Shown here piece after piece: positions 1 through 10,758 of a DNA stretch of 64,000 bases. Location: positions 2,210,997 through 2,274,996 of the forward strand of contig RDEW01000002.1 in the NCBI GenBank assembly GCA_011109175.1, written 5' to 3'. The position numbers and the translations under genes are program-made. Every line of letters starts with the position of its first letter. Position 1 is the stretch's first letter. The notes beneath the pieces are model-generated. The model saw nothing but the letters and a program-made list of their open reading frames with translations. It had not been told where the DNA came from and did no database searches. Source of the stretch: Dicyema japonicum (lineage: Eukaryota > Dicyemida > Rhombozoa > Dicyemidae).

Positions 1-199
1 ATCAGGACCATTGTTGGTTATATCCTTAATAGCTAAATCGTATAATCAAGTGAATTTTTTAGTGAAATGCTACAGAGGGGGATATGATAAGAGATGAGTG
101 TCCTATGGTTTCTCGTCTTTTCTCTCTTGAACTTTGTTTCATTCCACTTACTCAGCTCTCGCCAAGGAGGAAACCTTGTGATCCTCGACAACCACGAAT

Positions 200-780
200 C
201 CTATTTTCGGCATAGGTGATCCCTTTCATACCCACCACACCCATTAAATCCACGTACGTCTTCGAACATGATTTTGTTTGGTTCAAGGGAAGCTTGATAC
301 CTGCTTTAGATCTCGCTTGGACAGTCTCCATAACAGCACCATGTGTGGAAGAGCTATTTTGTCTTTTTATTTTGGGTCAGAGAGTATCCCTGACATCATG
401 AGGACCACTACATCGGATGCATCTTTAGGTGTTCCAACAGAATCGGACAGTGTGGCCATATCTCTGACAATAATAGCATCTAATCAGGGGATTCCTGGCC
501 CACTTACAGAGATTCTCTCCCATCCATTTGAGACTAACGAAACGAACGAAAGATAGAGTTTTCCCCTTGAACAAAATAGTTTTTTTCTAACAGGAGTATC
601 CCCATCCGGCTGTAAAACTCACTGTTTGAACAATCCGCAAATGTTGTATTTCGAAATGTTCTTTATGTTTGGATGACTTTTCCCTCTGACTAGTAATTGG
701 TCTATCTTCGAAGGCTTGGTTTTACTTGGCGGCATGTCATGGGGTTCTTTCCGTGCTATCACTTTTTGTAATTTTCCTAG
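200..780 (-). pseudogene. LINE ORF1 (gag-like) relic with zinc knuckle
   Basis: On the minus strand, about 397-478, the reading CYYCQRYGHTVRFCWNT, a stop, then CIRCSGPHD shows a CX2CX4HX4C zinc knuckle followed by a second partial C..C...H unit. This spacing is typical of ORF1 proteins of jockey/I-type non-LTR retrotransposons, which coat the element RNA. The frame is broken by stops and the flanks (minus, 540-780) are lysine and proline rich, as in gag N-termini. No reverse transcriptase lies next to it, so it is an orphan fragment. A cellular CCHC protein is the alternative, but the doubled knuckle favours a LINE. Confidence 0.5.
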
Positions 781-1500
781 CGAATCAACTCAATATATAA
801 AAAAACTAAATTTTAGAAAAAAAGACAAAGAATGATATCGTGGAACCAATATTTTAGAAAAATCAATACAGTTCTTTTGCTAGACTATAAAATAAAGTCG
901 ACGTACATGAATGTCTAAATTGCTCCATTACGGATGAAACCATTGTCTCCTCTTCCAAAATGACTAATGAATATCACAGAATAAAGAAATATCGGAAATC
1001 CGAACAAGCGAGCCCAAATTCCACCCCAAATCTAAAAGAGTGGGTTCATTTCTGCTGTCCCTGTAACTCTATGCAAACCCCAAAAACAAAACCTATTTTT
1101 TGTGCCTGTTACAGTTTATCAAAAGACTAAGTGAAGTCAATGGAACACAGCTAAAATCTTACGAATACATTTTATGAAGTGATTATTATAAAAAGATTAG
1201 TAGTTAACTAAAATGTTATCTTATAACCTATTTTGCTAATTTTGTCTGATAAAAGTCCTTATGCTATTTTCAAATCAGAAAATTACAATTATCCAGCTGA
1301 GAAGATGGAATGACAGTTTTCCTTGACAACTGCCAGAGAAATCCTTTGGAACAACAAATCATCCCACTTGATCAAATACTGTATTCAACTTATGCAATTT
1401 CTCCACTAGACTTCCATAAATTATGTCAGAGTGGCCTTATTATTTTTTCGATTTTTCGTGATTGTTCAATGAATTTCCATTCTTAATTCATATTTTTTAA
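781..1500. other. AT-rich spacer, no gene recognised
   Basis: About 700 bases of A/T-rich sequence without a convincing reading frame on either strand. A short plus-strand reading near 1280-1440 is open for some 20 codons at a time but matches nothing I recognise. Confidence 0.5.
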
Positions 1501-2260
1501 ATTATTATTTTTTTAACAATTAAACAAATGTCAGTTGAGGAAGCCTGCTGCGTGGATTGCGAACGAGTTCCCTCGGAGTATGGCTATTCCAATCTTTTGT
1601 CTTAGCAATAACCCTTCTCGTTGATCCCTTTTCTTTCTGGCAAGCAATTCTCCGAGTTCTCGCAAGAACCCAGCCGTCATTGGATCAACGGCTTCCGATG
1701 ATTCGGTCGCAACAGGAGTAAATCGGTAGCGATCCCCGAGGTAAGAATATTTCTTGATTTTTAAATTCTCCGCAGTCGAAGCAGCTGCTCCAGGTGTCTG
1801 AACCGATATGAAAATATTCGTGCTTGAGAACGTGTCTACAAAAGTTGCGTCTCAGACCAAAGATCTTCCAGACGTGAAGGGGAAAAGAGTCATCCCGTCA
1901 GGTCTCTTTCCATCTCCTCGATCAAGACCCACTGGTTCAACCTGTGCTGGGAAGCATGTAGCCTTCAGAACTCTGACGATCACATCGTTCAGAGCAGCAT
2001 GACGTGGTCCCCTTCCAGCGCTTCTTCTGCAGGACAGCGGGTGCAATCCCTTCGCATCGACTGTTTTCTTGCATCGGCATCGATGCTCCTGGCAAACGTC
2101 TAGTCCCAGTCTTTGTCCGATTCCAATCCTCAAAGAATCGTCGTCCAAAAAGGTTTGGGCAAGGTATTGCACCAAGCCATGCTCCACTCCCTCCACTTGA
2201 AGCTGACATCAAACAAGCCAGACGATGTTTATTTGCTTCTTTTTTAAGGTCTTCCAAAAT
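1500..2260 (-). pseudogene. KRPDG-type LINE, C-terminal end and 3' tail
   Basis: The minus strand encodes the C-terminal domain of a non-LTR retrotransposon: a Cys/His cluster (CRCKK...HPLSC), [15 protein letters not shown], then [15 protein letters not shown] followed by V*DATFVDTF, where the expected Trp codon has become TGA (about 1849-1851). Further on are LGDRYRFTPVAT and GFLRELGELLARK, then after a one-base frame change RQKIGIAILRGNSFAIHAAG and a stop. It ends in a short 3' UTR and an A/T tail near 1500-1530. The KRPDG/WD block resembles a restriction-like nuclease fold, but that assignment is inference. The reverse-transcriptase part is missing, so this is a 5'-truncated dead copy. Confidence 0.8.
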
Positions 2261-2354
2261 TTTGGAGCAGACAATGTTATCCCATGCTCACGATCATGCT
2301 CACGATATAGGCATGATCACGATCATATAATCCATGGCTTCCTTTCGATATTTT

Positions 2355-2627
2355 TTAAATACAGTGAACCCTCATTAATCCGAACAAAAAATATGGGTGC
2401 CTTTCGGATTGTGAAGGTAATTGTATTGGCAAACATTCTACATCGGACTCCCCATTTCCAGCATCAATAATTTCATCATCTACATTATAATTTTCACAAA
2501 AAAGGATGACGATTTCATTCTTGTAGAGCGTTTCTGTATGAGTTATTTTATCCTCATTAGCAAGTTGTTCCAGTTCTTTTAGGTACAGCAGGATCTTGCA
2601 TGATATCTTCATTAGCAAATGAATCAA
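2355..2627 (-). pseudogene. Tigger transposase C-terminal fragment
   Basis: The 90-codon minus-strand reading contains LEQLANEDKITHTETLY, then the acidic NVDDEIIDAGNGESDVE, then ends in the terminal repeat itself. The same order (QDPVL...TELANQ...ITQTDG...EIVIP, then the repeat) is seen in the other Tigger near 7340-7570. It is the tail of a pogo-type transposase; the DNA-binding and DDE regions are absent. It cannot encode an active enzyme. Confidence 0.6.
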
Positions 2628-3371
2628 GACATTTTGTTGTCCCTGTCTTTATGAAACATTTTTTATTGTGTCTTCTTTTACTTCATTCCATACGTGAGAT
2701 ACAATAATGATGCCTTCCGTAAATTCAAAAAAAATTCATTTCCAAATCAAGGGTTTCCATATATCCAAAATAAGCCCTTTTCTATAATAATGCTTAAAGT
2801 TCTGTTTTTTGGAAAAAATAAAATTTCAATGTTTTCAAAAAATTTCGTTAAAATCTTTTTACCAAATACTTTAGCTTTTAAAATAATGATACATTCAGTA
2901 ATAAAACACTAATTTGATCGATCCTTAAAATCCATTCAACAAGTGAACTATAAAGTTGATGATGTCTACCACAGGTTGTATGAACTTGTTAATCATAGTT
3001 TCAGTTTTTTCAATTTTCACGATTCTTAAGAATTTCTGAAAGTGTCTAAATTCCCAAATAAAGATTCATTTTTAATTTACAGATATGCGTTAATCTGAGA
3101 ATCATTTTGACGTATTTTTTATTTCAAATTTCTTTTCTGTGCAATAGAATTTTCGGTCCTCTTTCTATCCATGTGGTACTTTTAGATTTTAAATTTAAAT
3201 TGTAAATTAATCCGAATTTTTCAATAAATTTCTTTCGGATTGCGGTTTATGAAGTTTTGGCTTATTGAAGCCTGTTTGTATGGAATCTTCGTAAAATTTT
3301 TCTGAATCATTAAAAATCCTGATTATTGATGTTTTCGGATTATTGAAGTTCGTTTAATGAAAGTTTACTGT
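2362..3371. mobile_element. Tigger/pogo DNA transposon, internally deleted
   Basis: The left terminal repeat CAGTGAACCCTCATTAATCC starts at 2362 after TA, and the right end (...AAAGTTTACTG at 3371) is followed by TA. This is the TA target duplication and CAG/CTG ends of the Tigger/pogo group. Inside, the minus strand 2355-2627 encodes the acidic C-terminus of the transposase. At about 1.0 kb it is much shorter than an autonomous Tigger (about 2.5 kb) and lacks the catalytic core. Its end sequence is the same family as the element at 4913-7572. Confidence 0.75.
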
Positions 3372-3479
3372 ACACTATATCCTGTGGCTCCCTAAGTTTA
3401 CCAACAATAAAACTATTTACTAAGTATAGACAATATTTGTTAGTATCCAAATTAAATAAATTATTAAAAAAACATAAAA

Positions 3480-4330
3480 AAAACAATTTATATTCCCATT
3501 ATCAACTTAGTTACATCCGACACAATATTTGACTATAAGCGTAGATCGTCTCTATTGACAACATCAAGTCTATTCCTCGTTTTTGTGAGTAATACAACTT
3601 TACTGAAGCCACATTCCACCAAATAGGTTGATGAAAAAACAATAAAAAATTGAGCTCTCGTCCACAGATTATGATATTTGTTTGGCAAATCAGTGCATAT
3701 CCAAAAATTTCCTTGATGTTTATCAAAAGCTTAAATTACCAGATGGTCAGACTGCAAATCTATTATGTCTTCTTGTATCTCGATCTCAACTGTGGAAGGT
3801 TTTACATTGAAAGGATCAATAATCCATGGCGGAATGACTAATTTGAAGAGATCAATATATCGTGTTTGAAAAATTGTTGACATATTCTTAAGATGATCAA
3901 TATTCAAGTTTTGTTTGAAATGATTTAATAGAATCCTTTCAATGAATGAGATCGATATTTTTTCCTTGTAATTTTTTGTAAAGTTTTTCGATTTTTCGAT
4001 AATATCAACCAAATAGAATATATCGGCTTTAGCAGTAATAAGTTTTTCAATGAAACCTTTTCTCTCATAAACAAACCTATTGAGTCTCAAAAAAACAAAA
4101 CAATTCAGTCAATTTCCCTTTGAGAGCCACCTTACAGTCGTGTGCAGAACTAATGTTGTAAAATCTTCATTTTCTTTACATGATAATCGAAAAAACGATC
4201 CAAAATTTTACATAAGGAGAGAATCGTTATCTGGCAATATAGTTTCGTCTATATGTAATGAAAAGTTTGTATTTCTCAGCAAATGTATTAATTGAGACTC
4301 GATTTTTTGTTAATTTAAAAAAACCTTATA
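3480..4330 (-). pseudogene. hAT transposase relic, C-terminal half (ZBED5/GTF2IRD2-like)
   Basis: The minus strand has an open 119-codon stretch (4090-3731) with FIEKLITAKADIFYLVDIIE, then PPWIIDPFNV and QEDIIDLQSDHLV, matching the region before the dimerisation domain in ZBED5/FAM200/GTF2IRD2-type hAT proteins (NPF...E-LIDLQSD). Below 3730, in another frame, comes FFIVFSSTYLVECGFSKV then TKTRNRLDVVNRDDLRL, the hAT dimerisation motif. The frame is shifted once near 3730 and the N-terminal BED finger is not found. It is a decayed copy; related copies lie at 7880-8660, 33432-34790 and 40068-41577. Confidence 0.75.
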
Positions 4331-4670
4331 GCGTTTTTCAAATTCTACAACAAGGTAACTGATAAATGCAGTAAAATTTTCAAATTAACCAATGGCATTT
4401 TCGCTCAAAAAATGAAATGTGTCGTATCTTTGAGTGCTATTTGATCTCTCCAAAGATTTAATTTCGATATAAAAGAATCAATTGTTCCACACTTCGATGA
4501 TAAATTTGTGTTGCTCCTGTCGAGTTTTTTTCTCCATGAAATAATTTCTTCATGAAGTTGGCTAAAAGCAGCCAAATATTAGTCCCAGAATCTTCCAGAA
4601 ATTATAAAATTGTAGATCAAGGGAATTGATAATTAAATTAACTGTACATAAAACGCATAAAAAATATAAT

Positions 4671-4845
4671 TAATTAACACAGCCATCCATCCATCCAAAG
4701 AGGACCTATCACGATTGCAACAGAGATCAACTGGAGAAGTTACCGGGTCTCACGCGCGTCGTGGCTTTTCAGTGTAGTTAGATGTCCAAGTTTCTTTAGG
4801 AAGCAAAGCGATTTTCCACTAATTCCTCTAGTTGTCTCGACCACG
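4671..4845 (-). repeat. Unclassified dispersed repeat (family R1)
   Basis: About 175 bases here are the reverse complement of 14706-14901: shared blocks include GTCGAGACAACT, the CTTTAGGAAGCAAAGCG/CGCTTCATAAAGAAAC region, TGAGACC...TTCTCCAGTTGATCTC and TGGATGG...TTAATTAATTA. A weaker third copy is at 44155-44260. There is no coding capacity. It could be a SINE-like retroposon or a LINE 3' end. Confidence 0.55.
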
Positions 4846-5054
4846 ATCGGATAGAAAAATTATTTAATATTCCCAAGTTATATTTAAGTTTAACCGAAAT
4901 CAGTTCTAAATGCAGTAAACCCTCATTAATTCGAACTTTAATAATCCGAATTTTTTGATGAGTTAGCGAAATTTTAGTTTCCTTACAAACAGGCTTCAAT
5001 AAACCGAAACTTCATAATCCAAAAGACATTTATTAAGAATTTCGGATTAAATTA

Positions 5055-5853
5055 CAGTAAAACCTCTCGAATCCGCCGCATGTTTTCAAAAAATACAAAA
5101 TTCCCTATGAGAAATTCTCGAATCCGCCAATTTCTCCAATTTGTCGCATTTTTAAAAATAATTTTTCTTCATTTTCTTATTATTAAAAAACTGAAAAAAA
5201 TTGAACTCGAAAATCATAAACCGAGGCATATAAAGAAATAAGCCTTAAGGATGCTATAATTTATACCTATCAAGCATGAAAAAAGCTAAATAGTACAAAA
5301 ATTATAAACTGTTTTCGTCATGCTAAATGGACCGAAGATTTTATTGAAGAAATTATTGACAAGTTTCCGCCTGAAGCTTATCAAGAATTCGTGTCAAAAC
5401 TGCAAATAAATGATCCAATTCCAGAAGATGAGTTTTTTCTCTATGAGTATACAGAGAATGAAGAGATCTTGGAAAATTTGGATGAAAATGACGATGAAGG
5501 TGAAGAATCCATTAATGAAGGAGAACAAAAGAATGAACAAGTCATTTTAGACTATGATGCAATGAATGCTGTCTATACATTAAGGAAGTACTTTAAACAG
5601 AAATATGAAGTTAACTAAAATGTCTTTAATCTCCTAGATGATGTTAGTGGAAACATCAAACGAACATTAAAACAAGAATAACTGATTATTTTAAAGGAAA
5701 TTAATGTTTTCAGTTTTAATTAGTCTTTAAAATTAAAAAAATCAATTTTATTAATTTATGAAAAATTCAAATTTGCATCTCGAATCTGCCAAACTCTCGA
5801 ACCCGCCATAATTTCCCAGGTCCCAAAAATGGCGAATTCGAGAGGTTTTACTG
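5055..5853 (+). mobile_element. Tigger element, second family, nested
   Basis: Near-perfect terminal repeats CAGTAAAACCTCTCGAATCC (5055) and its inverse ending at 5853 differ at one of 23 positions, flanked by TA on both sides (5053-5054, 5854-5855). The 799-bp element keeps only the end of its transposase gene. Its terminal repeat differs from that of the host element (CTCTCGAATCC versus CCTCATTAATCC), so it is a distinct family that jumped into an older relative. Confidence 0.9.
5320..5618 (+). pseudogene. Tigger transposase C-terminal acidic domain
   Basis: An open stretch reads WTEDFIEEIIDKFPPEAYQE, continues in frame through KLQINDPIPEDEFFLY, a run rich in Glu/Asp/Asn (about 5451-5540), and ends in NAVYTLRKYFKQKYEVN and a stop at 5618. 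The acidic region followed by a Leu/Arg/Phe helix is the usual C-terminus of Tigger transposases. The catalytic core has been lost by internal deletion. Confidence 0.7.
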
Positions 5854-6107
5854 TATTTTGTTTTTATCAAATTCAAATAAATTAACATTGAAATGTAAAA
5901 TCTGACAATACCACATGGTTAGAAAGAGGACATAAATTTCTATTGCATGGAAAAGAAATATTTGTGAAATAAAAAAGTCATCAAAACTGAATCTCAGAGA
6001 ATTATCCCATATCTGTAAAATAAAAATGAACCTTTATTTGGGAATTTCTACACTTTCATAAATTCTAAAAAGCAGTGAAAATCGGAAATTTGTGAAACTA
6101 CGATTAA

Positions 6108-6433
6108 TCGGGTGCATAGTGGTTAGATGTCGGGCTTAAGTGGCTTATGCTACAGGTTCGAATCTCGCTGCTGTTCACCTGGTGGAAGGTTCCACGCATC
6201 TACGATGCAGAATTGGTTTGACGAGTGACTCCGTCATCAGTGGATACTCACTACGGAACTGGATTGTCTAGAAAGGACACTCACACAAGAAAAAGAAAAA
6301 AAGAGGTGAAGATTATTCCTTGGTTCTACGATTAGTTAAAATTAACTGTTCTTTACTTAAATAAAGTGTGTGTCCTGCCTATGCGGAGCTATAAATACTA
6401 TGGCTCTCGTGAAAAAGCTTTATTATTATTATT
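6108..6433 (+). mobile_element. tRNA-derived SINE, full length
   Basis: The head has an RNA polymerase III A box (TGCATAGTGGTTAGATGTC) and a B box (GGTTCGAATCTC) spaced as in a tRNA. A unique body follows (CATCTACGATGC...GAGTGACTCCGTCATCAGTG), and the tail is (TTA)n-like. It is flanked by a perfect 9-bp duplication TACGATTAA (6099-6107 and 6434-6442), showing insertion by retrotransposition. At 326 bp it is the best copy; others are at 13208-13512, 19755-19860, 50945-51112, 59889-59990 and 63480-63660. The B box sits in a tRNA-like arm but the rest does not fold as a functional tRNA. Confidence 0.85.
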
Positions 6434-6438
6434 TACGA

Positions 6439-7470
6439 TTAACAAGTCAAGACATTGGTAAACATCATCAACGTGATAATTCACTTGTTGAATGGATGAA
6501 ATTACTGGTTGATGATTTCATCATTTCACAGGCTAAAGTATTTGGTGAATAGCTTAGAGTCGATGATCTCTAATTTAGTAAAGGCTATACAGATTTAAAG
6601 GGAAATTTAATCTTAAACTAAAAGTTCTCTATGGAAAAGCTTACAGCTTAACACAAGATGATGCAATTAATTTCAATAGACAAAATATGATTTGTTAAAA
6701 AAAGTTGACCATGACGTAATGGTAAACGTGGATGAAACTAGACTTTTTATTCAATCTTACCCATCAAGAACAATTTCATATAAATATGATAGAGGCATAA
6801 AGCAATCAAAAGTGAGGATCACTATAGCTCTGTGGTAACTGGAACAAAAAAAATTAATCCTTTTTTATTGGCCATAATAAAAAACCAAGATTTTAAAAAG
6901 ATTTTGACCTTTAAAAATATTGTACTATGCAAATAAAAGGGTTTAAAAAACAACAGTAATTTTTTATGTTTTCATCAGTCATCTTAGTATTAAATTACAA
7001 TGTTCAGAAAAAGTTCTTTTTACTGATTAATAATGCTCCAAGTTTTTAACAAAATTTTTTGATAATTGAAATTTTATTTTTTCTTAAAAACACAATTTCA
7101 CATCTTAAACCATGGATGCAGGCATAATCAAGAACTTTAAACATTATCATAGGAAAGGGGTTATTTTGGATAATACGGAAGCCCTTGATTTGGAAAAAGA
7201 ATTTTTTGTGAATTTAAGCCATCATTGTGGTATCTCACACATGAAGTAAAAGAAGACCACAAAAATTGTTTTAAAAATACTGAGACAATTAAACGTCTTG
7301 ATTAATTTGCTAATGAAGATTTAATGCAAGATCCTGTTTTGATTGAGTACCGAAAAAACTGAACTTGCTAATCAATAAGAAATAACTCAAACAGATGGGC
7401 TCGACAAGACGAAATCGTCATTCCTTACCAAGATTATAATTTCGACGAAGAATATTGGTGCTAAAATGGG
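6439..7470 (+). pseudogene. Tigger transposase, degraded core
   Basis: Resumes after the SINE with LTSQDIGKHHQRDNSLVEWM, then across frames TKKINPFLLAIIKNQDFKKI, the catalytic NVDETRLFIQ context and MDAGIIKNFKHYHRKG, and ends near GAKMGDY just before the right terminal repeat. The order matches pogo/Tigger transposases. I count at least five frame changes or stops, so no product is expected. Confidence 0.75.
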
Positions 7471-7879
7471 AGATTATTAATATATGAAAACTTAAATAAA
7501 TTAATATATTTATTCCCTTCACAATTCGAAAGGCATCCAAATTTTTTAGTTCGGATTAATGAGGGTTTACTGTATTTTGTTAAATTTTAATAACTAAACG
7601 AGTAAGGTAATCCCTATCCTCCTCTTAGAAAAGTGTGTCATTCACTCCCTGTTATTCCCCATCTCCACCTCAGATTCAATCGAAATCTATCTTTCTGTTG
7701 TGTCCAACCCATATTTATGCTGGTAGGGTAACTCTAGCCATCTTCTAATCATCTTCCACAGTTCCCACTTCATGTCTGCATCCATTAAGAATACTCTCTG
7801 CTGTCTTCTTAATCGTGACAGCCTATAGGCGTTCCATGTCAAGGATTATTGGTTCATCCATACATTTGAACATAATAGA

Positions 7880-8660
7880 GCCGTGGTTTCCAACCTTTTT
7901 GAGAGCACGCAACTCTATCGACATTTTTCATTTTATACGGAACCCTTATAGTTTTTAACAATTATCAGTATTTTACTAATATAAAAAATAAAATGCTAGT
8001 TAGTGAGATGGTTGAGGCTGACGTCTCTTGCATAGCTCTGTAACCTTGACAGTGATAAACGCAGGTCTTCTTCCACATACAGTAGGTTCGAGAGTTTTAT
8101 ATACTTTATATTTGTTAATGCAGAAAATTCACTTTCATAGAGATAAGTCGTTGAAAACTGGACCAAAACTCTTAATGCTTTGTTTGACAGAATACGATAT
8201 TCTTTTTTGACAATCAGCCAAAACGAATCAATATCAAGCTGTAAATATTTCATTTTTAACGTTCTGTCACTTGAAACAAAGTTCTTCTTCCTCTTTTAAT
8301 GGTAGCTAGTTTCCAGTTATTTCGTACTCAGCAAAAGGATTCCTTACCCAATCATAGAGTTCAATTGATATGGGTGGAAATTAATTATTCGTACATGTAA
8401 ATAGTGACTCCAATTTGTGGAACAAATTCTTTAAAATTTTTTTCTTGCACATGACGGAACATTTACAAGTTTTCATTCAAATGTCGCTTCCATATTTGTA
8501 GTTTTTTCAGAAAAGCAGTTATTTTATCTGCGCAACTCAATAGATTTCTTTTTTCATTTGTGCTAAAATGGGAGTAACATGCTCCCACCATGGGTATAAC
8601 TAAGAAAAATTCAGATGAAATTGATCTACACTGGTTGTCTTCGATGGTATGCATGCAATT
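7880..8660 (-). pseudogene. hAT transposase relic with terminal repeat
   Basis: On the minus strand ITAFLKKLQIWKRHLNENL (8520-8463) is followed by a WVRNPF-type block (about 8350) and by FWLIVKKEYRILSNKALRVL, then TTYLYESEFSALTNIKYIK and EEDLRLSLSRL (8253-7996), the hAT dimerisation domain. Downstream the sequence CCGTGGTTTCCAACCTTTTT (about 7882, read on plus) fits a hAT terminal repeat of the CAGTGGTTCCCAACC type seen intact at 33432. Frame breaks separate the blocks. The N-terminal part is not seen. Confidence 0.75.
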
Positions 8661-8964
8661 TACATGAAGTTTACTACCAGATCGGTTTTGTGGATACCGC
8701 AGACGTCTTATCCGTATTAAAATTCATAAAGATCTTGGGACTGTGACGAACAAAATCGAAAATGTAAATGAACTGAATGTTTTCAAAAATCGCCTTCTCA
8801 ATGAGAGCGTGGAAGATTTCAACATGAAAGATTGTCCACCGTGTCGCAGAATCGAAGAAAAGATAACTTTCTTTTAGTTGTGTTTTGCAAAATAATCATA
8901 ACCCACTTTTTGCAACATTCGACCTACCGTCTCTGATTGTTGCTGTAAGCCTTTTATCCGTTTT

Positions 8965-9545
8965 TTATTTAAAAATATCAATTTTACGCGTATTTGTTGA
9001 AATATGTAGGCATCTATCAATCAAGAGAACGCGATGCGCGTGTCTAATGACTGGAAGATGCCAATAGAGTAACGTTTGGGTCAATGCCTTCCAATCGGGA
9101 CCCACCTTGACGAAGATACTACCAGCATCAATATCTCCCTTAGACTTACACTGAAGACTTGCCACACTCAGAAATACAATTGCGGTGGTACCGTCGACTG
9201 TTATGGACATCATGCCCTTTCTTGCCGGAGGAGCGCAGAACCATTCACAAGACATAAGGCGATTAACGGAATTGTGATGCGAGCCCGGGAGTCTGCTGGC
9301 TACTCCTGCATATTAGATCTCACAGACCTAAACAGAGGATACGGAAAGCGACAGCACAGCCAACAATCCTTCTGTTCGGCGAAGCCTTTAGTTTGGGATA
9401 CAACATTTTCGACTCACACTTCACCAAAATCATCAATAGCGCGATAAAGACACTTTCCGCTCAGAGAAACCATAGCTAAAGAAAAGTTAGTCTTCATAGC
9501 TGTCAGAGGAGAGACGGCGAATCAATAAAGTCTGCGGGAATAAAA
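8965..9545 (+). pseudogene. KRPDG-type LINE C-terminus and 3' end
   Basis: The plus frame from 9076 reads LRLTLKTCHTQKYNCGG, GHHALSCRRSAEPFTRHKAI and then GYGKRQHSQ (KRPDG has decayed to KRQHS) and PLVWDTTF, the same domain order as at 1500-2260. The end LVFIAVRGETANQ and a stop are followed by the 3' UTR sequence TCAATAAAGTCTGCGGGAAT; the same UTR recurs at 54660-54720. It is 5' truncated and no longer has the Pro-Asp pair. Confidence 0.75.
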
Positions 9546-9639
9546 TAATTATTTTCTAATTATTATACGCACTTTCAATGTCAAAAGACGTGACAAAGCG
9601 TTTGCAACAAACTGGTTAATGTCTTTTATCGCTGAAAAC

Positions 9640-9740
9640 TCGTTGCCATATTCCGCGGCGATTCGGGACTTCTCCGTTCTTGAGGTCTTGCCTTCGGTCA
9701 AGTACGGTAACACGAAGCGTCCTGAACAAGTTCCGCAGCT
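9640..9740 (-). pseudogene. LINE C-terminal tail fragment
   Basis: A short minus-strand reading FRTLRVTVLDRRQDLKNGE resembles the FRGRPRVxLPxxLNxDL tail seen at 35293-35496 and 45126-45230. Too short for more than a tentative family label. Confidence 0.3.
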
Positions 9741-10750
9741 AACAAAAAACCTAAATTATCAAACAAAGTGCAATTTTCAATAACAAGATCAGAAAAAACT
9801 AAATAAAACAAATTTTAAAAAATGAAACGCTTCATTGAACAGAGGTAATATTATTGTGACTTACTAATTTATAATAAAGACATAATAAAGATCAGAACGG
9901 CTTACTTCGTAAAAGGCGAAGGATTTAGTTAGTTTGTTAGTTAAGTAAATCTAGCCACACTAACTTGTAGGAAACCAAGAGCTATTAAATAGGACGCCGC
10001 AGATGCCTGTCACTCCTATAGATCTGTCAGTCCCGGCATTATAGACGAACGTTGTGCATATTCATGACAATCAAATTGGTGACTTGATTTAACTTGTAGA
10101 GGTCACAAAAGTGACAGAGGACATTGTACGTTGGTAGAGAGTTGGTGGTACTCACGTCGTAGACGAACCAGCTTTACTGGGATATACCTCGAAGAGAGGA
10201 TTCTGATTGGGTATTGGAGGAGGTAACTGGTGTAGTACTTATTATCATCAAGTCTTTGATGGTTCTCTTAGAAAAAATTCATATATCTGTGTTTCAGACA
10301 ACTCTGGTCATTGGTGGAAGGGGTGGATGATAGCATTCGAGACAGGTTGTCATAATAATTTTTCTTTAGTTTTGAACTTTGAAAAAAATGACAAGGACTT
10401 TGGTTAAGGCAGATGCTCGAAATGGCAGTAATCAGAATAATTAAAAATAATTATTTAATCTACAAATTCGAACATTCCTATTAGCACAACAGATCAGTCT
10501 TAGAGATTCCAACACCTCCCCAGATCTCAAACTTTGTTCCCCAAATTTGTCCACATCTGTATCCTTTAAGTCTATTATGATCTTCCATCTGACCACAACC
10601 CTAACGACCCTTTATTTCCCCGAAACTTATACAGACTAATTACTTTAACTATATAGAGCACGTTGGGATTATTAGATATCAAGACTGCCAAACTGATCCC
10701 AATCTCCCCCAGGGTACCAGTCAAAAACTGAAAAGACTTTTCAAGTGGTG
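9741..10750. other. No gene recognised
   Basis: About 1 kb with only short readings. The plus-strand 66-codon reading at 10207-10407 (Trp and Gly rich) matches no family I know, and the interval otherwise looks like old LINE flank. Confidence 0.4.
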
Positions 10751-10758
10751 CCAGTGAC

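Larger units (their letters stand above)
4913..7572 (+). mobile_element. Tigger/pogo element carrying two nested insertions
   Basis: The left end CAGTAAACCCTCATTAATTC starts at 4913 and the matching right end (GAATTAATGAGGG-like, ...GGGTTTACTG) stops at 7572, followed by TA; the left TA has become TG. Internal plus-strand pieces of a pogo-type transposase are readable: an N-terminal piece (5940-6100), HHQRDNSLVEWM (about 6465), NVDETRLFIQSYPSRTIS (about 6730) with the first catalytic Asp-Glu context, and MDAGIIKNFKHYHRKGVI (about 7112), the conserved motif near the second catalytic Asp. Many stops and frameshifts make it dead. A second Tigger (5055-5853) and a SINE (6108-6433) sit inside, so it is the oldest of the three. 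Confidence 0.85.

Noticed and set aside
1849-1851. UGA reassigned to Trp (alternative genetic code)
   Set aside because: The stop replacing Trp in the LINE domain is matched by TAA and TAG stops elsewhere in the same relics, and the lectin gene uses TGG for Trp and TGA as its stop.
6108-6190. A functional tRNA gene
   Set aside because: A and B boxes are present but the arms do not pair as a tRNA, and the same sequence recurs as a 326-bp SINE with target duplications.
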